Part shown: piece after piece, positions 9,253-17,968 of the stretch
Layout: each line of letters starts with the position of its first letter
Numbering within the stretch: the first letter of the stretch is position 1
Origin: Flavobacterium terrae
GTDB taxonomy: Bacteria; Bacteroidota; Bacteroidia; Flavobacteriales; Flavobacteriaceae
DNA: 64,000 nt
Direction of reading: 5' to 3'
Assembly (NCBI RefSeq): GCF_900142035.1
Contig: NZ_FQZI01000004.1
Location: forward strand, 124,001 to 188,000
Notes under the pieces: model-generated
What the model saw: only the letters and a program-made list of their open reading frames with translations
What the model was told of the DNA's origin: nothing
Databases searched by the model: none
Made by a program: the position numbers and the translations under genes

Positions 9253-10299
9253 CTATTGATATTGTTTTTCGTAATATTTTGAGTACTCTCCAGAAGTAAC
9301 ATTATTCAACCATTCAGTATTATCTAAATACCAATTAATAGTTTCTTGTAAGCCTTCTTCAAAGGTTACCGAAGGCATCCAACCTAATTCTTTATTGATC
9401 TTTGATGCATCAATAGCATAACGCAAATCGTGTCCAGGTCTATCTTTTACAAAAGTGATTAATTGTTCAGATTCTCCTTCTTTACGGCCAAGTTTTTCAT
9501 CCATTTTTTGACAAAGTAATCGTACTAAATCGATGTTTTTCCATTCATTAAAACCTCCTATATTGTACGTTTCATGATTTTTCCCTTGATGAAACACTAA
9601 ATCTATCGCTACAGCGTGATCTTTTACAAACAACCAATCACGAGTATAATTACCATCACCATAAACTGGCAAAGGCTTTTTATTAATAATATTATTAATA
9701 AACAATGGAATTAATTTTTCTGGAAAATGAAATGGTCCATAATTATTAGAACAATTTGTTAAAACATATGGTAGACCATAAGTTTCGCCATAAGCTCTTA
9801 CAAAATGATCAGAACTAGCTTTAGAAGCCGAGTATGGAGAATTTGGGTCGTATGATGTTGTTTCTGTAAACAATCCAGTTTCCCCTAAAGACCCATAAAC
9901 TTCATCAGTTGAAATATGGTAAAATCTTTTTCCGTCAAAATTATCCTTCCAAATCTTCTTGAAAGCATTTAAAAGATTGACAGTCCCAATAATATTTGTC
10001 TTTACAAATGCTAATGGATCAGTAATTGATCTGTCAACATGAGATTCTGCCGCAAGGTGCAAAACGCCTTCAAATTGATATTTTTCAAAAATCTCATTGA
10101 TGTATGTTTCATCAACTATATCTCCTTTTAAAAAAGTATAATTAGATTCGTTTTGAATATCCTTGATATTTTCAAGGTTCCCGGCATATGTTAGTGCATC
10201 TAAATTATAGATATTATAATTAGGATAATTTTTTACAAATCTCCTAACCACGTGAGATCCTATGAATCCCGCTCCGCCTGTAATTAATATGTTTTTCAT
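9253..10299 (-). CDS. rfbB: dTDP-glucose 4,6-dehydratase RfbB/RmlB
   Basis: A 348-residue extended short-chain dehydrogenase. It converts dTDP-glucose to dTDP-4-keto-6-deoxyglucose, the branch point for rhamnose and for several 4- or 3-amino-6-deoxy sugars. The NAD-binding motif GGAGFIGSHVVRRF lies at residues 7-20, and the catalytic YSASKASSDHFVRAYG at about 160-175 contains the Tyr-x3-Lys pair. The HISTDEVYGSLGE segment supplies the Thr/Asp/Glu of the dehydratase step. The gene starts at an ATG at 10299, only 3 bp after the dehydrogenase gene upstream, so it is co-transcribed with it. Confidence 0.97.
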   Translation of the reverse strand: MKNILITGGAGFIGSHVVRRFVKNYPNYNIYNLDALTYAGNLENIKDIQNESNYTFLKGDIVDETYINEIFEKYQFEGVLHLAAESHVDRSITDPLAFVKTNIIGTVNLLNAFKKIWKDNFDGKRFYHISTDEVYGSLGETGLFTETTSYDPNSPYSASKASSDHFVRAYGETYGLPYVLTNCSNNYGPFHFPEKLIPLFINNIINKKPLPVYGDGNYTRDWLFVKDHAVAIDLVFHQGKNHETYNIGGFNEWKNIDLVRLLCQKMDEKLGRKEGESEQLITFVKDRPGHDLRYAIDASKINKELGWMPSVTFEEGLQETINWYLDNTEWLNNVTSGEYSKYYEKQYQ

Positions 10300-10302
10300 A
10301 AA

Positions 10303-11664
10303 TTAACTTCCTACTGCTGAATAAACAAACCCTATTTCTTTCATTTTTTGTTTATCTAGTAAATTTCTACCATCAAAAACAAAAGCTGGTTTTGACATTG
10401 AATCATATATTTTTTGCCAATCATAAGTTTTAAACTCATCCCATTCTGTCAAAATAGCAATTGCATGAGCCTTTTTACATACTTCATACGGATTAGTTCC
10501 AACTTCGATTATTTCATTATCATGATCTTGTTCTAAATCAAATTTTATTTGATTTTCAGAGACTTTTGGATCATAAACAACAACTTTTGCCTGTTCTGCA
10601 ATTAAATCTTGAGCCACAGTAATTGCTGCTGATTCGCGTGTGTCGTTAGTATCTTTTTTGAATGCCCAACCCAACATAGCAATACGTTTCCCTGAAACAG
10701 TATTATACAAAGTTTGTACAATATTTTTAGAGAAACGATGTTTTTGATGATCATTCATGATAACAACTTGCTCCCAATAATCAGCTACTTCATTTAAACC
10801 ATACGATTTAGCAATGTAAACTAGATTTAATATATCTTTTTGAAAACAAGACCCTCCAAAACCAACTGATGCCTTAAGAAATTTAGATCCAATACGTGAA
10901 TCCATTCCAATTGCTTTAGCTACTTCATTAACGTCTGCTTCTGTTTTTTCACATAACTCAGAAATAGCATTAATTGACGATACACGTTGAGCTAAGAAAG
11001 CATTAGCTGTTAATTTTGACAACTCTGAAGACCAAACATTTGTTGTTAATATTTTATCCTTTGCAACCCAATGAGCATAAACTTCAACTAAAGATTGAAT
11101 CGCTTCTGCATTATTACCTCCAATTAAAACTCTGTCTGGATTATGTAAATCTGTTACTGCAGTACCTTCCGCTAAGAATTCAGGATTTGAAAGAATTTGA
11201 AAATTAACTCCATTACCAGTATTATCGAGGATACTCTTAATGGCTTCTGCAGTTCGAACTGGTAAAGTTGATTTTTCAACTACTATTTTATCAGATTTAG
11301 CTACACGAGCAATTTGACGCGCACATAACTCAATGTATTTTAAATCAGCGGCCATTCCTTTACCTGCCCCGTACATTTTAGTAGGTGTATTTACTGAAAT
11401 AAAAATCATCTCAGCTTCTTCAATAGCTTTATCTACATCTGTAGAAAAAAACAAGTTTCTTCCTCTTGCTTCTTTAACAACCTCATCAAGACCAGGTTCA
11501 TAAACAGGTAATTTTTCAAAATCTGGATTATTCCAAGCAGTAATTCTAGCTTCGTTTAAATCGACAACAGTTACATTAATATTTGGACATTTTTGTGCAA
11601 TAACTGCCATTGTGGGGCCTCCCACATAACCAGCACCTATACAACAAATGTTTTTTATTTTCAT
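10303..11664 (-). CDS. ugd: UDP-glucose 6-dehydrogenase
   Basis: A 453-residue enzyme that oxidises UDP-glucose twice to UDP-glucuronate. The N-terminal NAD-binding fold begins [20 protein letters not shown]. The catalytic cysteine is in [15 protein letters not shown] at about residue 272. The UDP-binding C-terminal domain has [17 protein letters not shown]. The sequence style (GGPTMA, AYVSVNTPTK-like segment, longer C-terminus) is that of the longer, animal-type UGDH rather than the roughly 390-residue enterobacterial Ugd. It is followed at 3 bp by rfbB and preceded at 25 bp by a second sugar dehydrogenase of a different subfamily. It provides the first of two possible uronic acid precursors. 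Confidence 0.93.
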   Translation of the reverse strand: MKIKNICCIGAGYVGGPTMAVIAQKCPNINVTVVDLNEARITAWNNPDFEKLPVYEPGLDEVVKEARGRNLFFSTDVDKAIEEAEMIFISVNTPTKMYGAGKGMAADLKYIELCARQIARVAKSDKIVVEKSTLPVRTAEAIKSILDNTGNGVNFQILSNPEFLAEGTAVTDLHNPDRVLIGGNNAEAIQSLVEVYAHWVAKDKILTTNVWSSELSKLTANAFLAQRVSSINAISELCEKTEADVNEVAKAIGMDSRIGSKFLKASVGFGGSCFQKDILNLVYIAKSYGLNEVADYWEQVVIMNDHQKHRFSKNIVQTLYNTVSGKRIAMLGWAFKKDTNDTRESAAITVAQDLIAEQAKVVVYDPKVSENQIKFDLEQDHDNEIIEVGTNPYEVCKKAHAIAILTEWDEFKTYDWQKIYDSMSKPAFVFDGRNLLDKQKMKEIGFVYSAVGS

Positions 11665-11689
11665 TGAATTAAAAAATTAGGGTGTAAAA

Positions 11690-12961
11690 TTACAGTTTTC
11701 CGTCGACATCTGAACCTAAAATTCCTTTCACATCATATAAAACTGAATTTTGATTTCTTAAAAGGGATAAATCTATATCTAAGAATTCCTTATGAGCCAC
11801 ACCTAGAACTAAAGCATCAAATTTATCAGAAGGCAAAATCGTATTGGTTTCTAAATTATATTCATGCTTCACTTCTAAAGGATTTACCCAAGGATCATAT
11901 ACGGTAACGTTAATACCATAATCGTTTAAGGATGAAATAACATCTACAATTTTAGTATTTCTTACATCAGGACAATTTTCTTTAAATGCAATACCAAGCA
12001 TTAGCAAATTAGCTCCGTTTATCGCTATACCCTTTTTAATCATCAACTTAACAACTTGGGAGGCAACATACTCACCCATGCTATCATTTAATCTTCTACC
12101 AGCTAAAATTATCTCAGGATGATAACCTTTTTCTTGTGCTTTTTGAGCTAAATAATATGGGTCAACACCTATACAATGTCCCCCAACTAATCCAGGCTTA
12201 AAAGGTAAAAAATTCCATTTTGTACCTGCAGCAGCCAAAACATCTTGAGTATCTATCTCTAAAATATTAAAAATCTTAGACAACTCATTAACAAAAGCAA
12301 TATTGATATCACGTTGAGAATTTTCAATCACTTTTGCAGCCTCGGCCACCTTTATAGTTGGTGCAAGATGAGTTCCTGCAGTAATTACAGATTTGTATAA
12401 TTCGTCAACTTTAATTCCTATTTCTGGAGTTGAGCCTGATGTAACTTTAAGTATTTTTTCTATAGTGTGTTCTTTGTCTCCAGGGTTGATTCTCTCTGGT
12501 GAATATCCCGCAAAGAAATCTATATTAAATTTTAAACCACTTATTCTTTCAAGCACAGGCACACATTCTTCTTCAGTAACTCCAGGATATACTGTAGATT
12601 CATAAATCACTAAATCTCCTTTTTTCAATACTTTGCCCACTGTTTCACTCGACTTATAAAGCGGCGTTAAGTCTGGTTTATTATGCTTATCAACTGGTGT
12701 TGGTACAGTTATTATAAAGTAATTACAATCTTTTATATCTTCTAAAGAAGTCGAACACAACAAACCAATTCCTTTTGAACTATCCTTTTTAAGAACAGAT
12801 TTCAAAAGTTCTTCACTTACTTCTAGAGTGAAGTCTTGGCCTTGATTTAATTCTTCTACTCTATTTTTATTTATATCAAAACCAACAACATCATATTTTG
12901 TAGCAAATAATCTTGCTAAGGGTAAACCTACATAACCCAATCCTATTACTGCAATCTTCAT
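11690..12961 (-). CDS. UDP-HexNAc 6-dehydrogenase, TviB/WbpO type
   Basis: A 423-residue nucleotide-sugar dehydrogenase. It begins MKIAVIGLGYVGLPLARLF and carries the catalytic Cys in GLVGGHCIGVDPYYLAQKA at about residue 262. It ends with the UDP-binding C-terminal domain. Subfamily features (ESTVYPGVTEEECVPVLE, GGHCIGVDPYYL) match TviB/VipA and WbpO, which oxidise UDP-GlcNAc or UDP-GalNAc to the hexosaminuronic acid. The immediate neighbour upstream (1-bp gap, TAATATG junction) is a TviC/WbpP-type 4-epimerase. The pair matches the Vi-antigen and Pseudomonas O6 route to UDP-GalNAcA. Choice between GlcNAc and GalNAc as substrate cannot be read directly. Confidence 0.9.
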   Translation of the reverse strand: MKIAVIGLGYVGLPLARLFATKYDVVGFDINKNRVEELNQGQDFTLEVSEELLKSVLKKDSSKGIGLLCSTSLEDIKDCNYFIITVPTPVDKHNKPDLTPLYKSSETVGKVLKKGDLVIYESTVYPGVTEEECVPVLERISGLKFNIDFFAGYSPERINPGDKEHTIEKILKVTSGSTPEIGIKVDELYKSVITAGTHLAPTIKVAEAAKVIENSQRDINIAFVNELSKIFNILEIDTQDVLAAAGTKWNFLPFKPGLVGGHCIGVDPYYLAQKAQEKGYHPEIILAGRRLNDSMGEYVASQVVKLMIKKGIAINGANLLMLGIAFKENCPDVRNTKIVDVISSLNDYGINVTVYDPWVNPLEVKHEYNLETNTILPSDKFDALVLGVAHKEFLDIDLSLLRNQNSVLYDVKGILGSDVDGKL

Positions 12962-12962
12962 A

Positions 12963-13934
12963 TTATTTTAAATTTTCCCAATACCACTTTACAGCTTCCT
13001 TTAGACCTTGATTCAATGAATATTGTGGATTATATCCTAAAAGTTCTTTTGCTTTGTCAATACTTGCTAATGAGTGTGGAATATCTCCAGCTCGATTAGG
13101 TCCATGAATAATTTCAACTTTTGAAATTTCAGAATCAAAAATTGATAATTCTTCTCTCAAAATTGTCACTAATTGATTTAAAGTTGTTCTGTCTCCGTAA
13201 GCTGTATTAAATACTGTATTAATTGCTTTTGGATTATTTGACAACATTGCCAATTCGTTCATTTGGATCACATTATCAATATAAGTAAAGTCACGAGAAT
13301 AATTTCCGTCACCATTAATTACTGGACTTTCATGATTCATAAACTGCATAACAAATTTTGGAATGACTGCAGCATAAGCTCCATTTGGATCTTGCTTTCT
13401 TCCAAAGACATTAAAATATCTCAGACCAATCGTCTCAATACAATATGTTTTACTAAATATTTCGGCATATAATTCATTTACATATTTAGTAATCGCATAA
13501 GGAGATAGTGGTTTTCCTATTTTTTCTTCAATCTTAGGCAAACTTTCAGAATCTCCATAGGTTGAAGAACTAGCAGCATAAACAAACCTCTTTACACCTG
13601 CCTCTTTACTTGCATACAACATATTCAAGAAACCATTAACATTTACTTCGTTTGAAGTTAATGGATCTTTAATTGATCTTGGAACAGAACCTAATGCCGC
13701 TTGATGTAATACAAAATGAGCGTCTTTTACTGCTTCCTTACAATCATCAAAATTTCTTATATCTCCTTCAATTAGGGTAAATTTATCGTTTTGCAACAAA
13801 TGCTCTATATTATGCCTATGTCCAGTTGCAAAATTATCTAAACAAACAACCTGATATTTTTTTTCTAAAAAATACTCACATAAATTAGACCCAATAAACC
13901 CAGCACCTCCCGTTATTAAAATTTTTTCTTTCAA
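12963..13934 (-). CDS. UDP-GlcNAc 4-epimerase, WbpP/TviC type
   Basis: A 323-residue extended SDR enzyme. The NAD motif GGAGFIGSNLCEYF is at residues 8-21. The catalytic YAITKYVNELYAEIF is near residue 149, preceded by the Ser region AASSSTYGDSE. LDNFATGHRHNI near residue 37 is a hallmark of the WbpP/TviC group, which interconverts UDP-GlcNAc(A) and UDP-GalNAc(A). With the dehydrogenase next to it, it should yield UDP-GalNAcA. No ATG is available near the N-terminus. The start appears to be a TTG at 13934, 10 bp after the wzc stop. This matches the non-ATG start of wzx in the same operon. Confidence 0.9.
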   Translation of the reverse strand: MKEKILITGGAGFIGSNLCEYFLEKKYQVVCLDNFATGHRHNIEHLLQNDKFTLIEGDIRNFDDCKEAVKDAHFVLHQAALGSVPRSIKDPLTSNEVNVNGFLNMLYASKEAGVKRFVYAASSSTYGDSESLPKIEEKIGKPLSPYAITKYVNELYAEIFSKTYCIETIGLRYFNVFGRKQDPNGAYAAVIPKFVMQFMNHESPVINGDGNYSRDFTYIDNVIQMNELAMLSNNPKAINTVFNTAYGDRTTLNQLVTILREELSIFDSEISKVEIIHGPNRAGDIPHSLASIDKAKELLGYNPQYSLNQGLKEAVKWYWENLK

Positions 13935-13944
13935 TTTGCTAAAA

Positions 13945-16401
13945 TTATTTTTTCAAAATTTTATCTATAATTTTTTTAATTGGATTTTTAACTTGATCTA
14001 CTTCTAAATATCCTTCACCATAATTTCCATATCCGTATCCATACCCATATCCATATCCATATCCATATCCATACTTTGCCTTAATTTCAAACCCATTAAA
14101 AACAATACTAATGTTATTTAATTCGCCTCTTTTATGTTTATTATTAACAAGAGTAAGCATATCCTTTTTAGTAACATTTTGTCTTACAACATAAAGTGTT
14201 GCATCACAAAATTGGGTCAACTCTAAAGCATCAGAAACTAAACCTACTGGAGGAGTATCTAATATTATGTAATCGTATCTTTGCTTAAGATCATTAATCA
14301 TCTCTCCCATACTCTCACCCATAATCAGCTCAGATGGGTTAGGTGGTATTGGACCTGCTGGTATAAAATCTAAAAATGGGATTTGTGTTTTTTGAGTTAT
14401 TTCCTCAATACTTTTTTGACCAATCAAATAGTTTACAGCGCCTATTGTGTTTTCGATTTTAAAATCTTCAAAAATTTTAGGCTTTCTTAAATCTAATCCT
14501 ACAATAACTGTTTTTTTCTCACTTAGTGCAAAAACTGTTGCAATATTCATCGAACAGAAAGTTTTCCCTTCTCCACCAACAGATGATGTTAACATTAAAA
14601 CTTTAGTCCCTGCTTGTTGTTTTTTATACAAAAATTGCAATGATGATCGTATTGCTCTGAAGCTTTCTGCTAAAGGTGATTTTGGTTTTTCGAAAACAGC
14701 TAAATTTGAGACTGTATGTTTTTTCCCAACAACACCTATAACAGGTATTTTCGTAAGCCTAGCTATATCACCAGTATTTTTAATTGTATTGTCTAAAATG
14801 GTTCGAACAAAAACAAAAATCAACGGAATTAATAGACCCAAAAATAAGGCCAAAACATAATTAACACTTGTCTTTGGCCCAAGAAGACCTCCTCCAGTAT
14901 CTTTTGCTGCATCTATAAACTGAACATCGGATAGATTAGCAGCTCTTACGATATCTGCTTCACTTCTTTTCTCTAAAAATGTATTATATATATTTTTGTT
15001 AAGATCGTACTTTCTGTTTATCTTAACAAGCTCCTGTTGTTGGCCTGGCAATCTCCTTATGCTAGTTTCTGCCTTACCTATTTTTCTATTTACAACTCCT
15101 AAATCATATTGAATAGAATTTTTTGCAGAAGAAATGTTCTCAAGTAAAACACTCTTTAAAGCCTCCATTTGAACATCAAAATCCTTAAACTTTTTTTCAT
15201 TCTTTAAAGTATAGGCCATTTCAGATCTTTCTGCTGACAAAAGTGTTAATTTTGAAACATTTGCTATAATATTAGGATCGTCAATTCCAGCAACGGACGG
15301 AGCTGGAAGTTTGGAAAAATCTACACTATTAATTAAATATGACTTAAGAGAATTATAATAATTTAATTTTCTATTTATCATGTCTTTTTCAACATCCAAT
15401 TCAGTTAATTGAGATGTTATTTCTCCTCCGCCTGCTTCAACCTCAAAAATATTTTTATCTCTACTAAAATCTTTAAGTTGATTTTCTGTGTCTTTTAATT
15501 GACCTTCCATGGCAACTAAAGTACTATCAATAAAAGAAATTGTATTAGTTGCAAATTGATTTTTTAATTGCAACTGCCTGTTCATTAAAATAGTAATCGT
15601 ACCATTCAAGAAATCGACCATTCTAGCCTTATTTGTACCTTGAAGATTTAATTTTAAAATAGAACCTGCTTTAGTATCTGTATCAACATCAATATCTTGA
15701 TACTTTGCAACTAGCTGATTAAAGTCTGCAAATCTAACCATATAAGTAGCTCCTTCATAAAAACCAGGATTGGGAGTAAGTTCTAGTTTCCAATGCAAGA
15801 ACGGTAAAGAAACCTGTTCTCCTATCTTATATCTCTTTTTAAATTCTCCAACTACAACATTTGTATTGCTTTCTAATTCAGTTTCATAATTATAAAGTAT
15901 AGCCTTAGAATCTTCAAAATTAATAGACATTTCATATTCTGTAGGACTAATAAACTTTATGTTAATCAGCTGATTTTTTAATTGAGGTAAATTTTTATTG
16001 TTATTCACATAAAAAGGAACTTCTCCATATGCATCTTCAATATTATATTTACCTTGTTTTAGGTACTCTACATAGTAATTAAGTTGTTTAACAACCAATT
16101 CATTGTGAGATCTTGATTTTATCGTTGTTATTATTGTTTGAACTTGATCTGATGTTCCTCCCCAGTTAAAAACTAGACTAGTATTTGATGTAAAAAAGGG
16201 ATTATTTTCTTCTTTGTATGTAATAGTGGTAGAAATCCCATAGATTTTTTGTTTTCTGATATTGACTTGATAAGCGATTGAAAAGGCAACAACTAAACTC
16301 ACCAAAAACAATGCCCAATGCCCTAATATTTTTATAAAAAAGGCTTTGAAATCAAAATTATGTTGTGTTTCAAAAAACGAGAAATCTTTTGTATCGAGCA
16401 T
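13945..16401 (-). CDS. Wzc-type polysaccharide co-polymerase and tyrosine autokinase
   Basis: An 818-residue inner-membrane protein that controls capsule chain length and export. A Wzz domain with a first transmembrane helix lies at about residues 28-45. A large coiled-coil periplasmic part follows, and a second helix lies at about 508-530. The cytoplasmic BY-kinase domain has Walker A SSVGGEGKTFCSMN near residue 605, the A' motif VIVGLDLRKP and Walker B YIILDTPPVGLVSD near 713. The tail holds eight Tyr-Gly pairs (residues 777-792) plus further tyrosines, the usual site of cyclic autophosphorylation, in unusually regular form. Wza is encoded 6 bp upstream, so export and kinase functions are coupled. 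A cognate phosphatase (Wzb) is not in the window. Confidence 0.95.
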   Translation of the reverse strand: MLDTKDFSFFETQHNFDFKAFFIKILGHWALFLVSLVVAFSIAYQVNIRKQKIYGISTTITYKEENNPFFTSNTSLVFNWGGTSDQVQTIITTIKSRSHNELVVKQLNYYVEYLKQGKYNIEDAYGEVPFYVNNNKNLPQLKNQLINIKFISPTEYEMSINFEDSKAILYNYETELESNTNVVVGEFKKRYKIGEQVSLPFLHWKLELTPNPGFYEGATYMVRFADFNQLVAKYQDIDVDTDTKAGSILKLNLQGTNKARMVDFLNGTITILMNRQLQLKNQFATNTISFIDSTLVAMEGQLKDTENQLKDFSRDKNIFEVEAGGGEITSQLTELDVEKDMINRKLNYYNSLKSYLINSVDFSKLPAPSVAGIDDPNIIANVSKLTLLSAERSEMAYTLKNEKKFKDFDVQMEALKSVLLENISSAKNSIQYDLGVVNRKIGKAETSIRRLPGQQQELVKINRKYDLNKNIYNTFLEKRSEADIVRAANLSDVQFIDAAKDTGGGLLGPKTSVNYVLALFLGLLIPLIFVFVRTILDNTIKNTGDIARLTKIPVIGVVGKKHTVSNLAVFEKPKSPLAESFRAIRSSLQFLYKKQQAGTKVLMLTSSVGGEGKTFCSMNIATVFALSEKKTVIVGLDLRKPKIFEDFKIENTIGAVNYLIGQKSIEEITQKTQIPFLDFIPAGPIPPNPSELIMGESMGEMINDLKQRYDYIILDTPPVGLVSDALELTQFCDATLYVVRQNVTKKDMLTLVNNKHKRGELNNISIVFNGFEIKAKYGYGYGYGYGYGYGYGNYGEGYLEVDQVKNPIKKIIDKILKK
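14026..14073 (-). repeat. Hexanucleotide tandem repeat encoding (Tyr-Gly)8 in wzc
   Basis: Eight consecutive 6-bp units, read TATGGA or close variants on the minus strand, encode eight Tyr-Gly pairs in the C-terminal tail of Wzc. Variation is limited to single third-position-like changes (CCG or ATAC versions on the plus strand). A unit gain or loss keeps the reading frame and would change the number of phosphorylatable tyrosines. Confidence 0.95.
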
Positions 16402-16407
16402 ACTTTC

Positions 16408-17196
16408 TTATCTGTTAATTAACAAATATGTTGTGATTACTAATGACAAAGCACTTAAAATGGTTGTTACCGATTGCAATCCATTAACACCAAATCCCCA
16501 AGTTTTTTGTTTGATTGGTTTAACGTAAATATAATCATTTGGCTGAATATAGTAGTAAGGCGATTTCACTGCATCAACACTTGTTAAATCTAAAGTATGA
16601 ATTTCTGTTCCGTGCGGGTATTGTCTTACCAACACCACCTCTTTACGATTTCCAGTAATCGTAATATCGCCACTATTCGCTATAGCTTCAAGTATAGTAA
16701 CTTTATCTTGAAAAAGAGTCTTAGTTCCAGGGGAACTTACCTCTCCATTAGTCGTATATCTAAGTCCTGCTAATTTTACTAAAACAAACAAATCGGCTTC
16801 TTTATTAAAATATTCATCTAATAGTTGCTTTTCAACTTTTGCTCTAATTTCTTCCAAGGTTAATCCCAAAACAGCAATTTCACCAAGAACTGGCACTCTA
16901 ATATTTCCGTGATCATTTACTGTAAAACCATCAAAATACAAAGCATCAGTTGAATTAGGAGCAGAACCACTAGTAGACGAATTAAACATTTCGACCAATT
17001 TTTGATCTAGTGCTTTTAATTTGATGCTCAAAACATCATTGACCTGAACCCTATAAGGTTTTAACGGCACCACTTCTATTGAAGATTGGTTTTCATTTTT
17101 ATTTGCTCCTTGTAGATAAGTCAAATCCTTATTTGAAACACAAGATGAAGCAAAAAAAACAAACAATAAACAAAGAAAAGTATATATTTTATTCAT
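16408..17196 (-). CDS. Wza-type polysaccharide export lipoprotein (OPX family)
   Basis: A 262-residue protein with a lipoprotein signal peptide: a hydrophobic core, then FASSC with the lipidated Cys at 19. Poly_export domain features are present: YRVQVNDVLSIKLKALDQ at about residues 48-65, a SLBB-like part with RVPVLGEIAVLGLTLEE, and a second repeat GEVSSPGTKTLFQDKVTIL. A C-terminal hydrophobic helix (SVTTILSALSLVITTYLLI) ends the protein, as in Bacteroidota OPX proteins. It forms the periplasm-spanning outlet with Wzc. It is the first gene of the capsule operon. A 63-bp gap separates it from recR, with a TATATTTG box at 17219-17226. Confidence 0.93.
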   Translation of the reverse strand: MNKIYTFLCLLFVFFASSCVSNKDLTYLQGANKNENQSSIEVVPLKPYRVQVNDVLSIKLKALDQKLVEMFNSSTSGSAPNSTDALYFDGFTVNDHGNIRVPVLGEIAVLGLTLEEIRAKVEKQLLDEYFNKEADLFVLVKLAGLRYTTNGEVSSPGTKTLFQDKVTILEAIANSGDITITGNRKEVVLVRQYPHGTEIHTLDLTSVDAVKSPYYYIQPNDYIYVKPIKQKTWGFGVNGLQSVTTILSALSLVITTYLLINR

Positions 17197-17218
17197 ATTT
17201 TGAGTCTATTTCAGAAAA

Positions 17219-17226
17219 CAAATATA
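17219..17226 (-). promoter_or_regulatory. Candidate -7 box for the capsule operon
   Basis: TATATTTG on the minus strand fits the Bacteroidota TANNTTTG box and lies 22 bp before the wza start. No TTG is found at the usual 19-20 bp distance. An 8-bp inverted repeat (17230-17237 with 17242-17249) lies where the -33 element would be. It could end recR transcription or bind a regulator. Confidence 0.4.
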
Positions 17227-17259
17227 GTTTTTCATTTCTAAAAATGAAATCATAATCAT

Positions 17260-17880
17260 TTAATTATTCTTGATGGAATTCTCGAATGGAATTCGGTTAA
17301 TGATACTTCTTCCCAAAGTCACTTCATCAGCATATTCGAGTTCATCTCCTACCGAAATTCCTCTAGCAATTGAAGAAGTAATAACGTTTGTATCTTTGAT
17401 TTGTTTATAGATATAAAAATTAGTCGTATCACCTTCCATTGTTGAGCTGAGCGCAAAAATTATTTCTTGAACATTTCCAGACTTTACTTTTTCAACCAAG
17501 CTAGTAATATTTAACTGACTTGGTCCAATACCATCAATTGGAGAAATCTTTCCACCAAGAACGTGATAAATTCCTCTAAATTGCCCTGTATTTTCTATTG
17601 CCATGACATCTCTAATATCTTCAACCACACAAATAATATGATGATTCCTGTTAGGATTGACACAAATCTCACAAATATCCACATCAGAAATATTATGACA
17701 TGATTTGCAAAACTTTATATCTTCTCTCATTTTTTGTAAAGCATTTGCAAGAAATTCTGTATGTTCTTTGGGTTGTTTTAACAAATGTAACACCAATCGC
17801 AAAGCCGTTCGCTTTCCTATCCCTGGCAGTTGCGACATCTCATTAACTGCGTTCTCTAATAATTTTGAAGAAAAATCCAT
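17260..17880 (-). CDS. recR: Recombination mediator RecR
   Basis: A 206-residue protein of the usual RecR length (about 200). The N-terminal helix-hairpin-helix region contains [20 protein letters not shown] four-cysteine zinc finger (CKSCHN...CEICVNPNR) lies at about residues 57-75. A Toprim domain follows, with [19 protein letters not shown] and [19 protein letters not shown]. RecR works with RecO and RecF to load RecA on gapped DNA. A TATTTTTG box (17885-17892, minus) ends only 4 bp before the ATG, so the transcript may have almost no leader. The gene is unrelated in function to the capsule operon that follows it. Confidence 0.97.
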   Translation of the reverse strand: MDFSSKLLENAVNEMSQLPGIGKRTALRLVLHLLKQPKEHTEFLANALQKMREDIKFCKSCHNISDVDICEICVNPNRNHHIICVVEDIRDVMAIENTGQFRGIYHVLGGKISPIDGIGPSQLNITSLVEKVKSGNVQEIIFALSSTMEGDTTNFYIYKQIKDTNVITSSIARGISVGDELEYADEVTLGRSIINRIPFENSIKNN

Positions 17881-17968
17881 GGTGCAAAAATAGTCAATTT
17901 GAATCTGGCTTAATTTGAAAATTTGAAGATTATTTATGTAAATTGGCCAAACAAAAAATCTAACCTAG

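Noticed and set aside
14026..14073. Regular repeat considered as CRISPR or minisatellite
   Set aside because: Units are 6 bp without spacers and are in frame as Tyr-Gly codons of Wzc, so this is a coding tandem repeat.
14447..14860. 137-codon open frame on the plus strand
   Set aside because: It lies wholly antisense to the kinase domain of wzc, whose motifs are intact. The frame has no family features.
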